A stretch of 6,866 nt of DNA, taken from the NCBI GenBank assembly GCA_031290725.1, contig JAITMZ010000124.1:1-6866 (forward strand), given 5' to 3'. The position numbers and the translations under genes are program-made. Shown here in pieces: positions 4,921-6,866 of this stretch. The stretch is from Spirochaetaceae bacterium. Its GTDB lineage: Bacteria > Spirochaetota > Spirochaetia > Treponematales > Treponemataceae. Within the stretch, counting starts at the first letter, position 1. Each line of letters starts with the position of its first letter. The notes under the pieces were generated by a model. It worked only from the letters and a program-made list of their open reading frames with translations. It had not been told where the DNA came from and ran no database searches.

Positions 4921-6441
4921 GTGGAACAGGACGCATTATTGCGCATACAAAAGGTTACCAAAATATTCCCCGGCGTGGTGGCCCTCAAGGACGTGAGCTT
5001 TGACGTGCGCGCCGGGGAAGTGCACGGCCTCTGCGGCGAGAACGGCGCGGGCAAATCCACGATCATCAAGGTGATCACCGGGGCGCATGCCCCCACCGAG
5101 GGAGAAGTCTTTTTTGACGGCCAAAAGATGGAAAACGTCACCCCCCACTACTCCATGTCCCTGGGGATCGCCTGTATTTACCAGGAGTTGAACCTGGTGC
5201 CCCACATGACCGTGGCGGAAAACATCTATTTGGGCCGGGAAGCGGTCATCCAGAAGCAGCTGGGCTGGCTTAATCGGGACGAAATGAAGCATGCCGCCCA
5301 CAAGGTGCTGCAGACCCTGGGGCTGGACATCGACCCCATGGTAAAGGTGGGAACCCTGGGGATGGGCAAACAGCAGATGGTGGAAATCGCCCGGGCGGTG
5401 CGCTCTGAGGCCAAACTCATCATCATGGATGAGCCCACTGCCGCCCTGAGCGCCCATGAAGCGCACGAACTGCTGGAGATTATCCGGTACCTCCGGGCCG
5501 AAGGGGTGGCGATCATCTATATTTCCCACCGTTTGGACGAAGTAAAGGCCATCAGCGACCGCGTCACGATTTTTCGGGACGGACAGAGCGTGGGCACCTT
5601 TGAAAACGCGGCCATCACCATCGACGACATCGTCAAATACATGGTCGGCCGGGACATCACCCAGAAATATCCCAAAGTCAAGGCCGCGATCGGGAAAGAG
5701 ATGCTCCGGGTGGAGGGCCTTACCCGCACGGGGGTTATAGACGGCGTGTCCTTCACGGTGCACGCCGGGGAAGTACTGGGCTTTGCGGGCCTGGTGGGGG
5801 CCGGACGGACGGAAACCGCCCGGGCGCTCACCGGCGCCGACCCCATAGACGGCGGCACAGTCTTTGTGGAAGGCCGCCCGGTGCATATCCGCAACCCCCG
5901 GGATTCCATCGGCGCGGGGATCGCCTTTCTCACGGAAGACCGGAAGGGCCAGGGGCTGATCCTGATTCAGGACATCGAATTTAACTCCACCCTGGTGAAC
6001 CTCAAGCAGTACATCAAGCGTATCCTGCTGAACCTGAAGCAGGCAAAAATTGACGCGGAAAAAATGGTCCAAGACCTGCGTATCCGCGCGCCCGGGGTGT
6101 CCATGCCTGCGGGAAACTTGAGCGGCGGGAACCAGCAGAAGGTGGTGGTGGCCAAGTGGCTGCTGACCAGGGCCAAGATTTTCATCTTCGACGAACCCAC
6201 CCGGGGCATCGACGTGGGGGCGAAAATCGAAGTGTATAACCTGATGAACGCCCTGGTGAAAGACGGTGCGGCGGTGCTCATGATCAGCTCGGAGATGGAC
6301 GAGTGCATGGGCATGTCCGACCGGATCATGGTGATGCACGAAGGCAAAATCACCGCGGAATTCCAGGGCGGCAGCGTGACCCAGGAACAAATCATGTACG
6401 CGGCCTCCGGGATCACGGACACTACAAAGCAGGAGGCGTAA
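4921..6441 (+). CDS. Sugar ABC transporter ATP-binding protein (CUT2 type, RbsA/MglA-like)
   Basis: This 506-residue protein has two nucleotide-binding domains in one chain and should energise uptake of a monosaccharide or cyclitol from the inner face of the membrane. Domain 1 has Walker A GENGAGKST (39-47), signature region LGMGK (146-150), Walker B with Asp170 and Glu171, and H-loop His203. Domain 2 has a degenerate Walker A GLVGAGRTE (290-298, Arg296 for Lys), an intact LSGGNQQ signature (400-406), Walker B Asp424/Glu425 and Glu458 where the H-loop His would be. A degenerate second domain is normal for this family. The first signature is odd: LGMGK in place of the family's LS(V/I)GQ. The length is typical (about 500). 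It starts at GTG behind a strong AGGAGG. The next gene, an IolG-like dehydrogenase, begins directly after the stop, so inositol or a similar compound is the likely substrate. Permease and binding protein are not in view. Confidence 0.95.
   Translation: MEQDALLRIQKVTKIFPGVVALKDVSFDVRAGEVHGLCGENGAGKSTIIKVITGAHAPTEGEVFFDGQKMENVTPHYSMSLGIACIYQELNLVPHMTVAENIYLGREAVIQKQLGWLNRDEMKHAAHKVLQTLGLDIDPMVKVGTLGMGKQQMVEIARAVRSEAKLIIMDEPTAALSAHEAHELLEIIRYLRAEGVAIIYISHRLDEVKAISDRVTIFRDGQSVGTFENAAITIDDIVKYMVGRDITQKYPKVKAAIGKEMLRVEGLTRTGVIDGVSFTVHAGEVLGFAGLVGAGRTETARALTGADPIDGGTVFVEGRPVHIRNPRDSIGAGIAFLTEDRKGQGLILIQDIEFNSTLVNLKQYIKRILLNLKQAKIDAEKMVQDLRIRAPGVSMPAGNLSGGNQQKVVVAKWLLTRAKIFIFDEPTRGIDVGAKIEVYNLMNALVKDGAAVLMISSEMDECMGMSDRIMVMHEGKITAEFQGGSVTQEQIMYAASGITDTTKQEA
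6431..6436 (+). promoter_or_regulatory. Ribosome binding site for the dehydrogenase gene, inside the end of the ATPase gene
   Basis: AGGAGG lies within the last codons of the ATPase gene (encoding part of KQEA), five bases before the ATG at 6442, which abuts the TAA stop at 6439-6441. This fixes the start and implies coupled expression. Confidence 0.85.
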
Positions 6442-6866
6442 ATGGCACGGTTACAATGCGGCGTCATCGGCCTGGGAAGGCTGGGATTTAAGCATGCGCA
6501 AAATCTGGCGGGGCGGATAGAAAACGCCCGGCTTGTCGCGGTGTCCGACCCCATGGAAGGGGCGCGGGGCAATTTCTGCGAGCGCTTTTCGGGAGTGCCG
6601 GCCTTTGCCGACCACCGGGATTTGCTCGCCCAGAAGGACATGGACGCGGTGGTGATCGCCTCGGCCACCAACACCCACGGCGCGATTATCATGGACGCGC
6701 TCAAGGCCGGCAAAGCGGTGTTCTGCGAAAAACCCGTGACCCTGGATATGGCGGAGGCTGCGGAAATCCGCAAGACCCTGGCCGCCGCCAAAGGTTTTCT
6801 CATGGTGGGCTTTATGCGCCGCTTTGACGACGCGTACCTCGCGGGCAAACAGCGGGTCGACTCCGG
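6442..6866 (+). CDS. iolG: Gfo/Idh/MocA oxidoreductase, probable inositol 2-dehydrogenase (N-terminal 141 residues)
   Basis: The frame is open to the window edge, giving 141 residues of the usual roughly 330-345. The Rossmann NAD-binding fold starts with GVIGLGRLG (7-15), and Asp36 at the end of the second strand should bind the NAD ribose. The EKP motif has Lys97, which matches the number of the catalytic lysine of Bacillus subtilis IolG as I recall it. The segment GFMRRFDDAYLAGK is very similar to the GFMRRFD motif of inositol 2-dehydrogenases, the best reason for this call over a general sugar dehydrogenase. The enzyme would oxidise myo-inositol to scyllo-inosose with NAD+ in the cytoplasm. 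Catalytic Asp and His residues of the C-terminal domain lie outside the window, so substrate identity is not proven. It sits directly behind the transporter ATPase with a strong Shine-Dalgarno and no gap. Confidence 0.87.
   Translation, partial: MARLQCGVIGLGRLGFKHAQNLAGRIENARLVAVSDPMEGARGNFCERFSGVPAFADHRDLLAQKDMDAVVIASATNTHGAIIMDALKAGKAVFCEKPVTLDMAEAAEIRKTLAAAKGFLMVGFMRRFDDAYLAGKQRVDS

Noticed and set aside
4936..6390. Long (484-codon) open frame on the minus strand opposite the ABC ATPase gene
   Set aside because: The plus strand encodes an intact, motif-complete ATPase. The antisense product is His/Gly/Asp-rich with no domain, as expected for the mirror of G/C-rich codons.

Overview
The window looks like chromosomal DNA from a G+C-rich bacterium. 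The best guess is a spirochaete of the Treponema/Spirochaeta group. The reasons are the style of the small Smr protein, a poorly recognised exported protein, an unrecognised coiled-coil protein, a tRNA without an encoded CCA end, and an unlinked pepF. This placement is an inference from protein style and was not tested by any search. Coding DNA is G/C-rich, while promoters and the 4680-4900 gap are sharply A/T-rich.

Layout, left to right. (1) Positions 1-701, minus strand: the first 233 residues of an exported protein of unknown function, cut by the window edge. (2) Positions 861-944, plus strand: a complete tRNA-Leu with anticodon TAA and its own promoter. (3) Positions 2535-992, minus strand: a two-gene operon of a 384-residue coiled-coil protein of unknown function and a stand-alone Smr-domain protein, joined by an ATGA stop/start overlap. 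(4) Positions 4459-2624, minus strand: an M3-family oligoendopeptidase F. (5) Positions 4460-4920: a 461-bp divergent intergenic region with a cluster of inverted repeats, the pepF promoter and the promoter of the next operon. (6) Positions 4921-6866, plus strand: the start of a sugar-uptake/catabolism operon. It encodes a double-domain CUT2-type sugar ABC transporter ATPase, followed with no gap by a Gfo/Idh/MocA dehydrogenase that closely resembles inositol 2-dehydrogenase (IolG) and runs off the right edge. Together they suggest import and first oxidation of myo-inositol or a related cyclitol or sugar. The permease and binding-protein genes are not in view.

The most unusual observation is in the control regions. 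Five sigma70-type promoters can be read, all with exactly 17-bp spacers, and four of them carry an extended -10 (TGn). In two cases, the exported protein and pepF, the -10 hexamer ends exactly 6 nt before the ATG and there is no Shine-Dalgarno sequence. Transcription should therefore start on the A of the start codon, giving leaderless mRNAs. The inositol-type operon and the coiled-coil/smr operon have normal leaders with strong Shine-Dalgarno sites. No phage, transposase, CRISPR array or defence system was seen, and I see no clear evidence of a wholly new multi-gene system.
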